The notes under the pieces were generated by a model. That model was not told where the DNA came from, did no database searches, and saw only the letters and a program-made list of their open reading frames with translations. The position numbers were made by a program, and so were the translations under genes. This document shows positions 34,191 through 42,832 of a stretch of 51,080 nt of DNA, in pieces. The stretch is from Alphaproteobacteria bacterium (lineage in GTDB: Bacteria; Pseudomonadota; Alphaproteobacteria; Rickettsiales; UBA998): NCBI GenBank assembly GCA_004292675.1, contig RDXO01000025.1:1-51080 (forward strand), written 5' to 3'. How positions within the stretch are numbered: position 1 is the first letter of the stretch; every line of letters starts with the position of its first letter.

Positions 34191-35198
34191 ATGGATAAAC
34201 CAATTCCCCTATGGAATGCTGCACATGGAATACGTGGGCTTGCCTGTCTGATTGTACTCATTGCACATGCATTCTTGTTATTTTCTCACGATGCTGCCCC
34301 CTCTATGGTGGGGATGGGCAAGATAGGTGTTTGGCTGTTTTTTGTGTTAAGTGCGTTTTTATTAACACATAAATTTCGCTATACTGGATTTGGGCTTTCT
34401 GCCTTAAAGCACTATGCGTTCGCCCGTTTCATACGGATTATTCCGCTATTTTGTATCACAGTATGTTTCTATCACGCCCTCAACATGCCCGATATGCAGC
34501 AATGGGATGATGTCGTGCGTATCCTACTGTTCCAACAAGGAGCGGGGCATTTATGGACTATTCCCGTAGAATGTATATTCTATGCATGGCTTCCCTTGAT
34601 TGCATGGGGGTTGCGCACGCTACACAAGCATTATGGTTGCACTGCAATGATTGGGTGGTGCATCATCACAATAATAATCCATCAATATTATCTCCCCTTC
34701 TGGGATACGCCCAATAATAGCATTGTCACTTTGTGGTATCTTCCTTGCTTTCTGTGCGGTAGTGCAAGTGCCTTGATCCATGATCGATGCACTTGGATGC
34801 ATCGCTATGCTGATGTGATTATTCTCTGTTTGTTGGGTTGCATCCTATGTTTTAGCCCGCTCTTAGGGCATGGATGGCTGCCACCATCAATGATTGCGTT
34901 ATTTTCCACCTACCATCTTCCCATAGGGCTGATGTGGGCAATCATCATTATGTGTGTGCTGCATGGATCAGGCATCGCCACGCGTATCATGTGTTGGCGT
35001 GGCATAATCTATTTAGGGAAGTGGAGTTACCCTATTTATCTGATGCACTGGATTATTTATCTCAAACTGGTGAGACTCTATCCTAATAATCTCATCGCCA
35101 TGATCGGTGCTATCTTATGTTCCATTGCAACAGGGGCAATGATGCATTATGCCCTAGAGCGTCCGATCGAACGATGGCGGCATCGTCACTCACTATAA
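34191..35198 (+). CDS. Acyltransferase 3 family membrane protein (OafA/YrhL-like)
   Basis: 335 aa with about ten membrane helices. The N-terminal family motif is HGIRGLACLIVLIAHAFLLF (the conserved R and H). RFIRIIPLFC follows, and near the end LGKWSYPIYLMHWIIYLKLV is the usual last motif. These enzymes move acyl groups (often acetyl) onto sugars of lipopolysaccharide, exopolysaccharide or other surface glycans at the inner membrane. The substrate is unknown. Its stop overlaps the convergent hydrolase gene by 6 bases. Confidence 0.92.
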   Translation: MDKPIPLWNAAHGIRGLACLIVLIAHAFLLFSHDAAPSMVGMGKIGVWLFFVLSAFLLTHKFRYTGFGLSALKHYAFARFIRIIPLFCITVCFYHALNMPDMQQWDDVVRILLFQQGAGHLWTIPVECIFYAWLPLIAWGLRTLHKHYGCTAMIGWCIITIIIHQYYLPFWDTPNNSIVTLWYLPCFLCGSASALIHDRCTWMHRYADVIILCLLGCILCFSPLLGHGWLPPSMIALFSTYHLPIGLMWAIIIMCVLHGSGIATRIMCWRGIIYLGKWSYPIYLMHWIIYLKLVRLYPNNLIAMIGAILCSIATGAMMHYALERPIERWRHRHSL

Positions 35199-36188
35199 AG
35201 CGTGTTCAATCGATGATTTGCGCACACATACCTTTTCTACATTTTGTGCATCTGCGATGAATGTATTAGGAATTTCAGCAAGATTGCGCCATGATCGTTC
35301 GCTAGGTTGTGCGCTGACATGCACGCCATCGCTTAAGCGTTCTTCATGCGGGTGCTGGCGTGCATAATCCCGCGCTGCCTCAGTAAATGCTGCCATTATA
35401 TCAAGACTCCGCATACTTGCAGAAAATTCAGGATGAAATTGTATGCCAAGAATAAACTGCCCTGCATATTTCCCTGCGGGATCAGCTTCAACCCCATAGA
35501 TCAGCCCATCTTCTGAGACGGCATTGACCATCAAGCCATCCCCTGCCATCTGCACTGCTTGATGATGCAGCGCATTATCATAATGCCATATAACCCCATC
35601 TTCATCCACGGAAGCATCAGAATCAGGCGCAAAATAACCTTTCTGCGCACCCATCCTTCCTAATTGCGAATCCTGCTTAATGCCGATCCATTTCGTCGGC
35701 ACAAAAAGCGGAATATCATTCTTTATTTGACAGGTAGGATATTCATCCTCACTATTCAACAATTCGGGGACATGTTGATGCAGCGTTGCCCCAAGGCGTA
35801 CATTCAATCGCTGAAACCCCTGACATACCGACATAAACGGCACGCCATGCTCTAGTGCAGCATCAATCATCTGATTTTCATAGTCTGCCCGCTTCGGATC
35901 AACAAAAACAGGCGTGTCATTGCCAAGCATTTTGCCCGATTGAGGATGAGGGGCGTGTCCATATTCCGCTGGGTTTATATCCGGAGGCGACCCCATCACT
36001 ATCACGCCGTCTAGGTGCGCGGCATCGTGCGCGGCATCTGCATTCTTCCAATCCAAGATCACAGGCACAGCACCAAGCATTTTAAGCTGCGTGATAAGGG
36101 CAGTCGTGGATACACCCAAGGCACTATGGCATGAGACACCAATGACAGGGTGGCCATCTGAGGTTGAAGGAAAATCGCGCTGCATCAT
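35193..36188 (-). CDS. Class I glutamine amidotransferase-like hydrolase (peptidase C26, PuuD-like)
   Basis: 331 aa from the ATG pair at 36188; the in-frame TTG at 36194 is less likely. The N-terminus PVIGVSCHSALG and MGSPPDINPAEYG follow the gamma-glutamyl-GABA hydrolase pattern. The nucleophile Cys is in MSVCQGFQRLNVRLGATLHQ, where relatives have GxCRGxQ; the catalytic His/Glu pair is in LGIQFHPEFSA. The family cleaves gamma-glutamyl amides, as in putrescine degradation. The C-terminal 60 residues after AFTEAARDYARQ are an extension of unknown role. It starts 10 bases after the stop of the TerB-like gene. Confidence 0.85.
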   Translation of the reverse strand: MMQRDFPSTSDGHPVIGVSCHSALGVSTTALITQLKMLGAVPVILDWKNADAAHDAAHLDGVIVMGSPPDINPAEYGHAPHPQSGKMLGNDTPVFVDPKRADYENQMIDAALEHGVPFMSVCQGFQRLNVRLGATLHQHVPELLNSEDEYPTCQIKNDIPLFVPTKWIGIKQDSQLGRMGAQKGYFAPDSDASVDEDGVIWHYDNALHHQAVQMAGDGLMVNAVSEDGLIYGVEADPAGKYAGQFILGIQFHPEFSASMRSLDIMAAFTEAARDYARQHPHEERLSDGVHVSAQPSERSWRNLAEIPNTFIADAQNVEKVCVRKSSIEHAL

Positions 36189-36198
36189 AACCAAATAA

Positions 36199-36666
36199 TT
36201 AGATAAGTTCTTCTACATAAGCGAGGATGCGAGCAGGAATACTCATGGCATAATAGCGGTCTGATTCCTCTCGTTCAATACGCGTGCGAGATTCATTTGC
36301 CATCACAGCAATTTCAGCGCGCAACCCTGCAATATCAAGGGTTTCATTATGTTGTTCATACATAAAATCATAGGCACGTTCTTCTTGATCGCAATAGTCC
36401 CCATCGTTCCAAAAAATCAGCATCGAGATATTGATGAGGTGCGCACGATCCAACGGATCGGTGATGCGTGACCAAATATCTTTTAACGACAAAGGCTGCG
36501 TGATGCCTGCTGCAAGTTCTTGCTTCTGCTGCGAAGAAAGTTTGATATTTTTCTCAATGAGCGTGTGTAATTGTTGCTGTTCTTGTTGCGCCAAAATGCT
36601 ATCATGCCACGCGAGCGCAATCGCTCCGTGAAACATCGCAACATAACTTTCAGATGCTTGGTTCAT
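36199..36666 (-). CDS. TerB-like small helical protein
   Basis: 155 aa, all-helical and acidic. AIALAWHDSILAQQEQQQLH and AHLINISMLIFWNDGDYCDQ resemble the acidic-helix repeats of TerB-like and DUF533-type proteins, which bind metal ions and sit at the membrane in stress responses. The similarity is by pattern only. It precedes the hydrolase by 10 bases and is likely co-transcribed with it. A family-C repeat lies 80 bases upstream. Confidence 0.6.
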   Translation of the reverse strand: MNQASESYVAMFHGAIALAWHDSILAQQEQQQLHTLIEKNIKLSSQQKQELAAGITQPLSLKDIWSRITDPLDRAHLINISMLIFWNDGDYCDQEERAYDFMYEQHNETLDIAGLRAEIAVMANESRTRIEREESDRYYAMSIPARILAYVEELI

Positions 36667-36746
36667 TCTTCACACTCTCTAGTAATTATATGCATTAAAA
36701 AGCGTATCATAGCAACTTCACTACATAATGGCAAGAGGAAGGTTGC

Positions 36747-36851
36747 CTTACCACCCCTCATGAGATATGAAAGGTTTACTCCCCCGCACGCGGGGGAGCA
36801 TAAGATCGAATGCATAGCGTGAAATATTTACATAATGTGAAGGGTGGTAAA
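36747..36851. repeat. MITE-like repeat, family C, copy 2 (inverted)
   Basis: The reverse complement matches 21958-22062 at about 90% identity: CTTTACCACCCTTCACATTA...CTCCCCCGCGTGCGGGGGAG...CTCATGAGGGGTGGTAAGG. It lies between recN and the TerB-like gene. Confidence 0.85.
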
Positions 36852-36866
36852 GAAGGTTACACTATG

Positions 36867-38534
36867 CTATTCATCATGCGCCAACAACCGTGCTGCAGCA
36901 TGACGTGCCTCTTGCGTAATGCGCGCCCCAGAAAGCATACGAGCAATTTCTTCATGGCGTTCATCCTCGCTTAAACGTGTCACATGGGTGGTGGTCTGAT
37001 TGCCATCCGTGGTTTTGCGTATATGATAATGCATCGTACCTTGCGCCGCCACCTGTGGTAAATGCGTTACAACCGCGACTTGATGTTGCTGCCCAAGACG
37101 TGCCAACCGCTCCCCAATCGCTTCCGCCACAGCTCCGCCTGTACCCGTATCAATTTCATCAAAAATCATCATATGCGGGGGATGCACACGGCGCATCACT
37201 ACCGCGAGCGCAAGCATAAAGCGCGATAATTCCCCCCCTGAGGCAATCGCGCCAAGTGATGCAAACGGCGTACCCGCATTAGGAGAGATTTCAAACACTA
37301 CTTCACTTAATCCATGCGCTGTAGCGCACGCTTCCTCCTGCAAAACACACTGCACGCGAAAACGCGTTGCCTGCATTTTCAGTGGTGCAAGCTCCTCATG
37401 TACCGCATGGCATAAATCATCAATCGCACTAAGGCGCATCTGATGCAATATTTCTGCTTCATGCAGATAATGGTTTCTATGTTGCGCACATAGCGCATCA
37501 AGCGCGTTCATAGAGGCGGTGCTGTGCTGCAATGCGGTGATTTTGGATCGTGCATCCTGCCATAATTCCACCAAACCATCGCACGAGGTACGATATTTGC
37601 GTGCCATATCTTTCAAGGCAAACAAGCGATCTTCTGTCCGTTCTTGCGCCCGTGCATCATGATGATCATGCCGTAACAACTGTTCAAGATGCGTTTCTGC
37701 TTCGGCTAATTCATTCAAGCACCGATCCAATGCGTCGAGGGCATGAGCAATATGCGGTTCTTCGGCATATTCTGAGCGTAGCAAAAGCGTATGCGTTCGG
37801 GCTAATTGCGAAGCAATCGGCGATGCACCATTAAGTTGTTCACTTGCTTCACGCACTGCACGTAGGCGTTTTTCTGCACTCACCATAGCTATGCGCTGCT
37901 GCGTAAGTTCATCTTCTTCACCCTGCTGCGGGGCAAGGCTTGTGAGTTCTTTGCACACATGCTCCATATAGTCACGTTCACGCTCTGCTTGCGCCAGTTG
38001 CTGGTGCAGCTTCTCTCGCTCTGTTTGGGAGTGCGACCACGCATGATAGGCATCCGCCACTACACGACGTTGCGCTAATGCACCCGCATAGGCATCCAAT
38101 AGATCACGGTACGATCCTGCATCCCCCAACATACGCTGATCATGCTGCCCATGCAGTGCCACAAGGTGATGCGCTAGATTTTTCAATAATTTAACTGTCA
38201 CAGGGTGATCATTAATCCATGCTTTTGACGTGCCATCCTTTTTCAGCACACGTCGCACCAAAAGTACACTATCTGCTTCAATGCCTTCTTCCTGCAACCA
38301 TGCCTGCAAATCAACGCGATCATGAATATCCCACTCTGCACTCACCCGCGCCGCATCCTGCCCATGACGCACCAACGAGGCATCCGCCCGCGCCCCCAGC
38401 ACCAAACCAAGTGCATCGAGAAGAATCGATTTACCCGCGCCCGTCTCCCCTGTAAATACGGTAAGTCCGCGCTCAAAGGATAAGGTGACTTTTTCAATCA
38501 ACACAATATGTTCAATAGTCAGTCTATGCAACAT
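36867..38534 (-). CDS. recN: DNA repair protein RecN
   Basis: 555 aa from the ATG at 38534 (MLHRLTIEHIVLIE), which matches the family N-terminus; the longer frame adds 27 unrelated residues. It is an SMC-like ATPase in double-strand-break repair. Walker A is TGETGAGKSILLDALGLVLG (near residue 30), the signature is SGGELSRFMLALAVVMRR, and Walker B is MMIFDEIDTGTGG, near residue 470. Between them lie long coiled-coil arms rich in Glu/Gln/Arg/His. In many alphaproteobacteria recN follows bamD; here bamD lies 2.3 kb away on the other strand. Confidence 0.96.
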   Translation of the reverse strand: MLHRLTIEHIVLIEKVTLSFERGLTVFTGETGAGKSILLDALGLVLGARADASLVRHGQDAARVSAEWDIHDRVDLQAWLQEEGIEADSVLLVRRVLKKDGTSKAWINDHPVTVKLLKNLAHHLVALHGQHDQRMLGDAGSYRDLLDAYAGALAQRRVVADAYHAWSHSQTEREKLHQQLAQAERERDYMEHVCKELTSLAPQQGEEDELTQQRIAMVSAEKRLRAVREASEQLNGASPIASQLARTHTLLLRSEYAEEPHIAHALDALDRCLNELAEAETHLEQLLRHDHHDARAQERTEDRLFALKDMARKYRTSCDGLVELWQDARSKITALQHSTASMNALDALCAQHRNHYLHEAEILHQMRLSAIDDLCHAVHEELAPLKMQATRFRVQCVLQEEACATAHGLSEVVFEISPNAGTPFASLGAIASGGELSRFMLALAVVMRRVHPPHMMIFDEIDTGTGGAVAEAIGERLARLGQQHQVAVVTHLPQVAAQGTMHYHIRKTTDGNQTTTHVTRLSEDERHEEIARMLSGARITQEARHAAARLLAHDE

Positions 38535-38625
38535 CATAGCACTATCATATATCAAGATCGCTCTAAAGATGCAAGAACCTATCTTTTTCCTTGCGATTTT
38601 ATTCAAGAAATGCATACTGATTTTT

Positions 38626-38937
38626 ATGTTTCATAGTTGGAGATATTGGGCGCACATATTGCAACAAATGCCTTGGTGGTATTTCGTTCTCTATGCTATC
38701 GCGATCAACCTCATCACAGTTGCCTTTTACTATTATGATAAGCAAGCTGCCATTAAGCGACGATGGCGCGTACCAGAATCGACCCTGCATTTTTTGATGT
38801 TTTTTGGTGGAACATTAGGAGCATTATACAGCCAGAAGAAGTTGCGCCATAAAACACGCAAGAAAGAATTTCAGATGGTGTTTTGGGGATTAAGTGTTTT
38901 TCAAGCGATTATCATTTCGTATTTGCTGAATGCATAG
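38626..38937 (+). CDS. DUF1294 small membrane protein
   Basis: 103 aa from the ATG at 38626; earlier starts in frame add residues the family does not have. The core YYYDKQAAIKRRWRVPESTL followed by HFLMFFGGTLGALYSQKKLR and HKTRKKEFQ is the DUF1294 signature. Helices at about residues 17-35 and 80-100 suggest an inner-membrane protein; the function of the family is unknown. It is transcribed divergently from recN with about 90 bases between starts. Confidence 0.88.
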   Translation: MFHSWRYWAHILQQMPWWYFVLYAIAINLITVAFYYYDKQAAIKRRWRVPESTLHFLMFFGGTLGALYSQKKLRHKTRKKEFQMVFWGLSVFQAIIISYLLNA

Positions 38938-39042
38938 AAGTATCACGCGCAATTATTATAAGTCAAACTTCCCTATTTATATTAAAAGTAAGTGACTATT
39001 GCAATAAATTAGTGTAAAATACTAACTATAGTTTAGTTTGCA

Positions 39043-39181
39043 TTGAGTTTTCGCTGATGTGCTAGCGAAAAGGGCGTATTTGCGAGAACCGCAACGGAGC
39101 GTACTTAAGGTACATGAGTAGCGGAAGCGGAGCAAACCGCCATTTGCTTGCCAAACAGCAGTAGAAAAAGCAACACAACCT
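39043..39181. repeat. Structured repeat, family D, copy 1
   Basis: About 139 bp beginning ATTGAGTTTTCGCT-GATGTG-CTAGCGAAAA (hairpin), then TTTGCGAGAACCGCAAC, GTACTTAAGGTACATGAG and CCATTTGCTTGCC...AGTAGAAAAAGC. A second copy lies at 42833-42966, about 80% identical, same orientation. It ends just upstream of the virB6-like start. I saw no gene in 38938-39206. Confidence 0.8.
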
Positions 39182-39206
39182 AGCATGACATATAAGGGTA
39201 AGGCGT

Positions 39207-40571
39207 GTGAATGACGGGTATCGCATAAGGCAGAAAATAGCAATCCAAGCAAAAGACGGCGTGATCTTCATGCTGATGTTGGCGTTTCTGATGGTATTCA
39301 GCTCGGAAGCCTACGCCCAAACTTTGCCTTCGATCCTCGTGGATATGAGCCGTGGCGAATGTGATCGCGGTCCAGCCATGGAGCATATTTTTACCAGCTT
39401 TGTCTGCCATTATCAAGTCACCACGGTGGAAGTGCTAAGTTCCGTATATTTCGGGATGGTTGAAGCATTTAGAGAACCTTTTTACGCTGCCCTGACCCTT
39501 TTTGTCGCATGTACGGGTGCGATGTATGCTTTTCAAATCATCGATTTCTCATTCAAAAGCATCATGGTTGTTTTGGCGAAAATTTCCATTATATCAGGGT
39601 TTGCTATGTATCCAGAGCTTACCATTGATATTCTCTATACGGGATTGGTGGGCTTTATCAATGAAAGTACGGAGATCGTCATCCGCACCCTAGGAGGGAC
39701 TCGCGGCTTATCGGATGTTCCGTCTATTTTTAGTTGGATGGATGAGCGTGTTGGTGAGTTTTTGAAGCTACAAGGTGAGGCAAATGAAGCAGAAGGGGCA
39801 GCACGTTGTGACAATAATATCCTCGCGCTTTTATTCACCCTTGCCGTGACTGTACCACCATTTTTCACCATTGGTGTGTATGTGATGGTGCAATTTGCTA
39901 TGGTGTTTGTGCGTACCGTGCTTGGTTATTTACTGGCAATGACAGGGATTATGTTCCTCATTACGCTTGCTCCGCTCTATTTCGGCTTTGCGTTGTTCAA
40001 TACCACGAAAACTCTTTTTGACAAATGGGTTGCGATGTTGCTTGGATTTGCGATGCAGATTTTCATCGTCTTTGCCTTTATTGCTACCATGCTTTCGCTC
40101 CCATTTGATGATAAAATCAAGGGCATCTTAGATTCCGTCAAGCCCTATGATAAAATCGTCTATCATGATGGGCAACGGTTGGATTATAATAATTGGTGTA
40201 CCTTATGCGCCCCAGAATCTGGCACGGCATCGCTCAAAGAATCCATCGGATGCACAGGAACTGCCATTACCCCCACCAATATGGCGGTAGGCGGATCACA
40301 AGATATGGTGAAATATATGACCAAAGAATTGCTTAGCTTGGCGATTCTTGCCTATATTGCATCACAAGTATTATCCTTAGCTCCCAGCTTAGCCACGAGT
40401 ATTGGTGGTGGTGGTGTAGGCATCATGATGAGCGCACGCCTCCCTATGGAGGGTCGTTTAACGCAAATGGGTAATGGTTTCCTTGCCAATTCTCGTAGCG
40501 GACGCTTCCTTGAAGGAGCGCGTGACGGATTCACAGGATTCTTACGTGGTGGCGGAAGCGGTGGCAGTTAG
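39207..40571 (+). CDS. virB6: VirB6/TrbL-family type IV secretion membrane protein
   Basis: 454 aa. A signal-peptide-like segment (MLMLAFLMVFSSEAYAQ, cut after AYA) leads to a Cys-containing periplasmic part. Five or more hydrophobic helices follow (FYAALTLFVACTGAMYAFQI, LALLFTLAVTVPPFFTIGVY, VLGYLLAMTGIMFLITLAPL, FAMQIFIVFAFIATMLS), and the conserved TLFDKWVAMLLGFAMQI is the VirB6 hallmark. The C-terminus is Gly-rich. VirB6 is an inner-membrane channel part of type IV secretion. The GTG at 39207 with AAGG upstream or the ATG at 39270 may be the start. No other virB gene is within the window, so it is an orphan here. Confidence 0.85.
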   Translation: MNDGYRIRQKIAIQAKDGVIFMLMLAFLMVFSSEAYAQTLPSILVDMSRGECDRGPAMEHIFTSFVCHYQVTTVEVLSSVYFGMVEAFREPFYAALTLFVACTGAMYAFQIIDFSFKSIMVVLAKISIISGFAMYPELTIDILYTGLVGFINESTEIVIRTLGGTRGLSDVPSIFSWMDERVGEFLKLQGEANEAEGAARCDNNILALLFTLAVTVPPFFTIGVYVMVQFAMVFVRTVLGYLLAMTGIMFLITLAPLYFGFALFNTTKTLFDKWVAMLLGFAMQIFIVFAFIATMLSLPFDDKIKGILDSVKPYDKIVYHDGQRLDYNNWCTLCAPESGTASLKESIGCTGTAITPTNMAVGGSQDMVKYMTKELLSLAILAYIASQVLSLAPSLATSIGGGGVGIMMSARLPMEGRLTQMGNGFLANSRSGRFLEGARDGFTGFLRGGGSGGS

Positions 40572-40588
40572 TCACCATCATAATACAG

Positions 40589-40779
40589 CCTCAGTTTTGG
40601 ATAAAAATAATCATAAGTAATTGTTTTGCATCAATAAAGCCCAAACCCGTCATGCCTTCGTAGGCAGGCATCCAGAACAACAGCTCTATCTAGACTCCTG
40701 CCTTACGCCAAGAGTGACGAGTATAAGAAAAAACAATAGTAAAACATATGGATAGGTTATACTTTATCCAAAACTCAGG
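40589..40779. repeat. Inverted-repeat-bounded intergenic block containing a family-B repeat
   Basis: CCTCAGTTTTGGATAAA (40589-40605) and TTTATCCAAAACTCAGG (40763-40779) are inverted with one mismatch over 17 bp. Between them lies the two-arm family-B repeat (40649-40720: GTCATGCCTTCGTAGGCAGG...CTCCTGCCTTACGCCAAGAG). The block fills most of the 40572-40845 gap; no gene is seen in it. Confidence 0.6.
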
Positions 40780-40845
40780 TTAATATCGCACAAGAAATGA
40801 TTTTTGCGCTTCTCTTTTGATGCATCAATCAGTATAACAAGAATC

Positions 40846-41667
40846 ATGAGTGATACACGATATTTTTCTTTCCTCCGCATTGGTTTCATAGCTATTGGCT
40901 GCGCGTGGTTAATGGGCTGCTCGGACGATGCAGAACGTGAGCGTCTGACGCAAGAGCAAGAACAACGCCCCGTCGAAGAACTGTACCGTGAAGCACGCGA
41001 TATGCTTGGGCAGAAAACCTACAAAGAAGCAGCGGAAGCATTTGATGATGTTGAACGCCATTATCCCTATTCTGAATGGGCAGCACGCTCGCAAATTATG
41101 GCAGCCTATGCCTATTATCGTGGCACGATGTATGATGATGCCGTCATTACCTTAGAACGCTTCTTAGAAGTTTATCCCTCTCATCCTTCCATACCCTACG
41201 CCTATTATCTGATCGGTCTATCCTATTATGAACAAATAGCCGATGTCGGGCGGGATCAGGGCAATACGCGCAAAGCACGCAAAGCCCTACGCGATGTGAT
41301 GCGTCGTTTCCCCAATACGGATTATGCCCGTGATGCGAAACTCAAACTTGATCTCACCGAAGATCATCTTGCGGGCAAGGATATGATGATTGGTCGCTAT
41401 TATCTTCAGCATAAAGAATATCTTGCAGCAGCCAATCGCTTTCGTGCAGTGATTGAGGAGTTTCAAACAACCAGTCATGCCCCTGAAGCGTTGCATCGTC
41501 TTGTGGAAGTCTACCTTCTCTTAGGTGTCAAAGATCAAGCCATGCGTTATGCCTCGGTGCTAGGGCATAATTTCCCCGAAACCGAATGGTACGAACGCAG
41601 CTACAAACTTTTGGGCAAAGCACCCATCAAGGCGAAAAAAAAGGACTTCATCGATAGAGTATTTTGA
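40846..41667 (+). CDS. bamD: Outer membrane assembly lipoprotein BamD
   Basis: 273 aa. BamD is the essential lipoprotein of the BAM complex that inserts beta-barrel proteins. A signal peptide ends with the lipobox LMGC (Cys25). Five TPR-like repeats follow: PVEELYREARDMLGQKTYKE, EAFDDVERHYPYSEWAARSQ, ITLERFLEVYPSHPSIPYAY, LRDVMRRFPNTDYARDAKLK and YYLQHKEYLAAANRFRAV; the HYPYSxWA motif is diagnostic. The start at 40846 is chosen because the longer frame from 40804 would spoil the signal peptide. Confidence 0.95.
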   Translation: MSDTRYFSFLRIGFIAIGCAWLMGCSDDAERERLTQEQEQRPVEELYREARDMLGQKTYKEAAEAFDDVERHYPYSEWAARSQIMAAYAYYRGTMYDDAVITLERFLEVYPSHPSIPYAYYLIGLSYYEQIADVGRDQGNTRKARKALRDVMRRFPNTDYARDAKLKLDLTEDHLAGKDMMIGRYYLQHKEYLAAANRFRAVIEEFQTTSHAPEALHRLVEVYLLLGVKDQAMRYASVLGHNFPETEWYERSYKLLGKAPIKAKKKDFIDRVF

Positions 41668-41701
41668 GACTTCTGTATAATACACTAAACTATCAAATAT
41701 C

Positions 41702-41776
41702 GTCATTCTTGGCGTAAGGCAGGAATCCAGTAACAACATTATGTTATCGATACCAGCCTTACGCCAAGCATGACAA
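41702..41776. repeat. Two-arm intergenic repeat, family B
   Basis: GTCATTCTTGGCGTAAGGCAGGAATCCAG and ACCAGCCTTACGCCAAGCATGACA form two arms, here inverted copies of each other (CTTGGCGTAAGGC with GCCTTACGCCAAG), so the entire element can fold into one long hairpin behind bamD. Confidence 0.75.
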
Positions 41777-41788
41777 GAAGTGAGAGTT

Positions 41789-41847
41789 CTCTATAGCTCT
41801 CACTTTGATTGAACCATAAGACATTTTTTTGTCAACCGACTATAGAG
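41789..41847. repeat. TATAG-bounded palindromic element
   Basis: CTCTATAG (41789-41796) and CTATAGAG (41840-41847) bound a 59-bp block that contains a T-run. It resembles in size and ends the elements at 516, 13177 and 30490. Confidence 0.5.
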
Positions 41848-41898
41848 TATTTTAAGAATTCCATGGTATAATCTTTGCAATATGGGGGATTAACTATC

Positions 41899-42741
41899 AT
41901 GGAAACATCATCACGTTATAATGAAGGAGCATTGCTCATCGCTCAAAGAAACCATGATCGCACCGTGCAGATTGTCGAAATGAACGGTGCAGCGCAGCAG
42001 CATCTTGGGCTATCCTCACCCTTGGCGAATCACCCTTTAACAAGCATTCTTGGCGTTGCCACGCAAGAATTATTAGAAGAAGAACTTGAATATGACATAC
42101 ACGGCACGGATCTCTTAGATTTATTAAGTAAACAGCGCACCATCACCCTACGCCATGCGGATGGCAGCGAACATCCGATAGGATTCAACATCACCCGCAT
42201 GATGGCGCAAGGGCGTGAAGCGATATTTCGTCTCATCCTCTCCCCGCGCACCCTCAACGCCACACGTTACTTCACGGATGATATTATTCATTCCCATGAT
42301 GAAGCCACAGGCTTGCCTGATAGCACCGCGATGATCACGATGCTACGTCAAGCACAGGAAGTCGTCCGCACCCGCGAGATTGATGCATGTTTTGCCTATA
42401 TTCAACTGGATAAATCCGTACAAATTTATGGCTCTGCACAACGAACATCCCTACTGGCGCATTGTGGGCGCGTGATACGGCGCAACTTACGCGGCGATGA
42501 TATGGTGGCGCGCATGGGCGATGATGCCTTAGGCATTTTATTGATGGATGTCAATATGCAAAGCGTTCATTTAGCCCTGCACCGCATCCATCGTATGCTC
42601 TTATGCGACCCCCCGATGGACAGCAAAGGACATATCATCGATATAGGAACGCACTATCACGCCGTATTAATCGATCAGCGTGAAGTACGCGCCCTCATCG
42701 AAGATGCCCTCACAGGATTATCGTTAGCGCATAGTGCCTAA
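41899..42741 (+). CDS. PAS and degenerate GGDEF domain protein
   Basis: 280 aa from the ATG at 41899, which has GGGGGA upstream. The N-terminal ~120 residues have a PAS-like pattern (ALLIAQRNHDRTVQIVEMNG, LSPRTLNATRYF). The C-terminal part begins with DEATGLPDSTAMITMLRQAQ, the typical DxxTGLPNR-like entry of a GGDEF domain, but the active site GG(D/E)EF is replaced by MGDDA in MVARMGDDALGILL. It is therefore unlikely to make cyclic di-GMP; it may bind GTP or c-di-GMP or act as a scaffold. It has no membrane segment or response-regulator domain. The gene stands alone, between repeat-filled intergenic regions. Confidence 0.75.
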   Translation: METSSRYNEGALLIAQRNHDRTVQIVEMNGAAQQHLGLSSPLANHPLTSILGVATQELLEEELEYDIHGTDLLDLLSKQRTITLRHADGSEHPIGFNITRMMAQGREAIFRLILSPRTLNATRYFTDDIIHSHDEATGLPDSTAMITMLRQAQEVVRTREIDACFAYIQLDKSVQIYGSAQRTSLLAHCGRVIRRNLRGDDMVARMGDDALGILLMDVNMQSVHLALHRIHRMLLCDPPMDSKGHIIDIGTHYHAVLIDQREVRALIEDALTGLSLAHSA

Positions 42742-42756
42742 GTTGCATGAGTTTGC

Positions 42757-42790
42757 GTCATACTTGGCACAAGGCAGGCATCCAGTAACA
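42757..42790. repeat. Half-copy of repeat family B
   Basis: GTCATACTTGGCACAAGGCAGGCATCCAGTAACAAC matches the first arm of the copy at 41702 almost base for base; the second arm is missing. Confidence 0.65.
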
Positions 42791-42832
42791 ACGCCTACAT
42801 TGCTTTACAGAAACTAGGTTCTATTGATTTTT

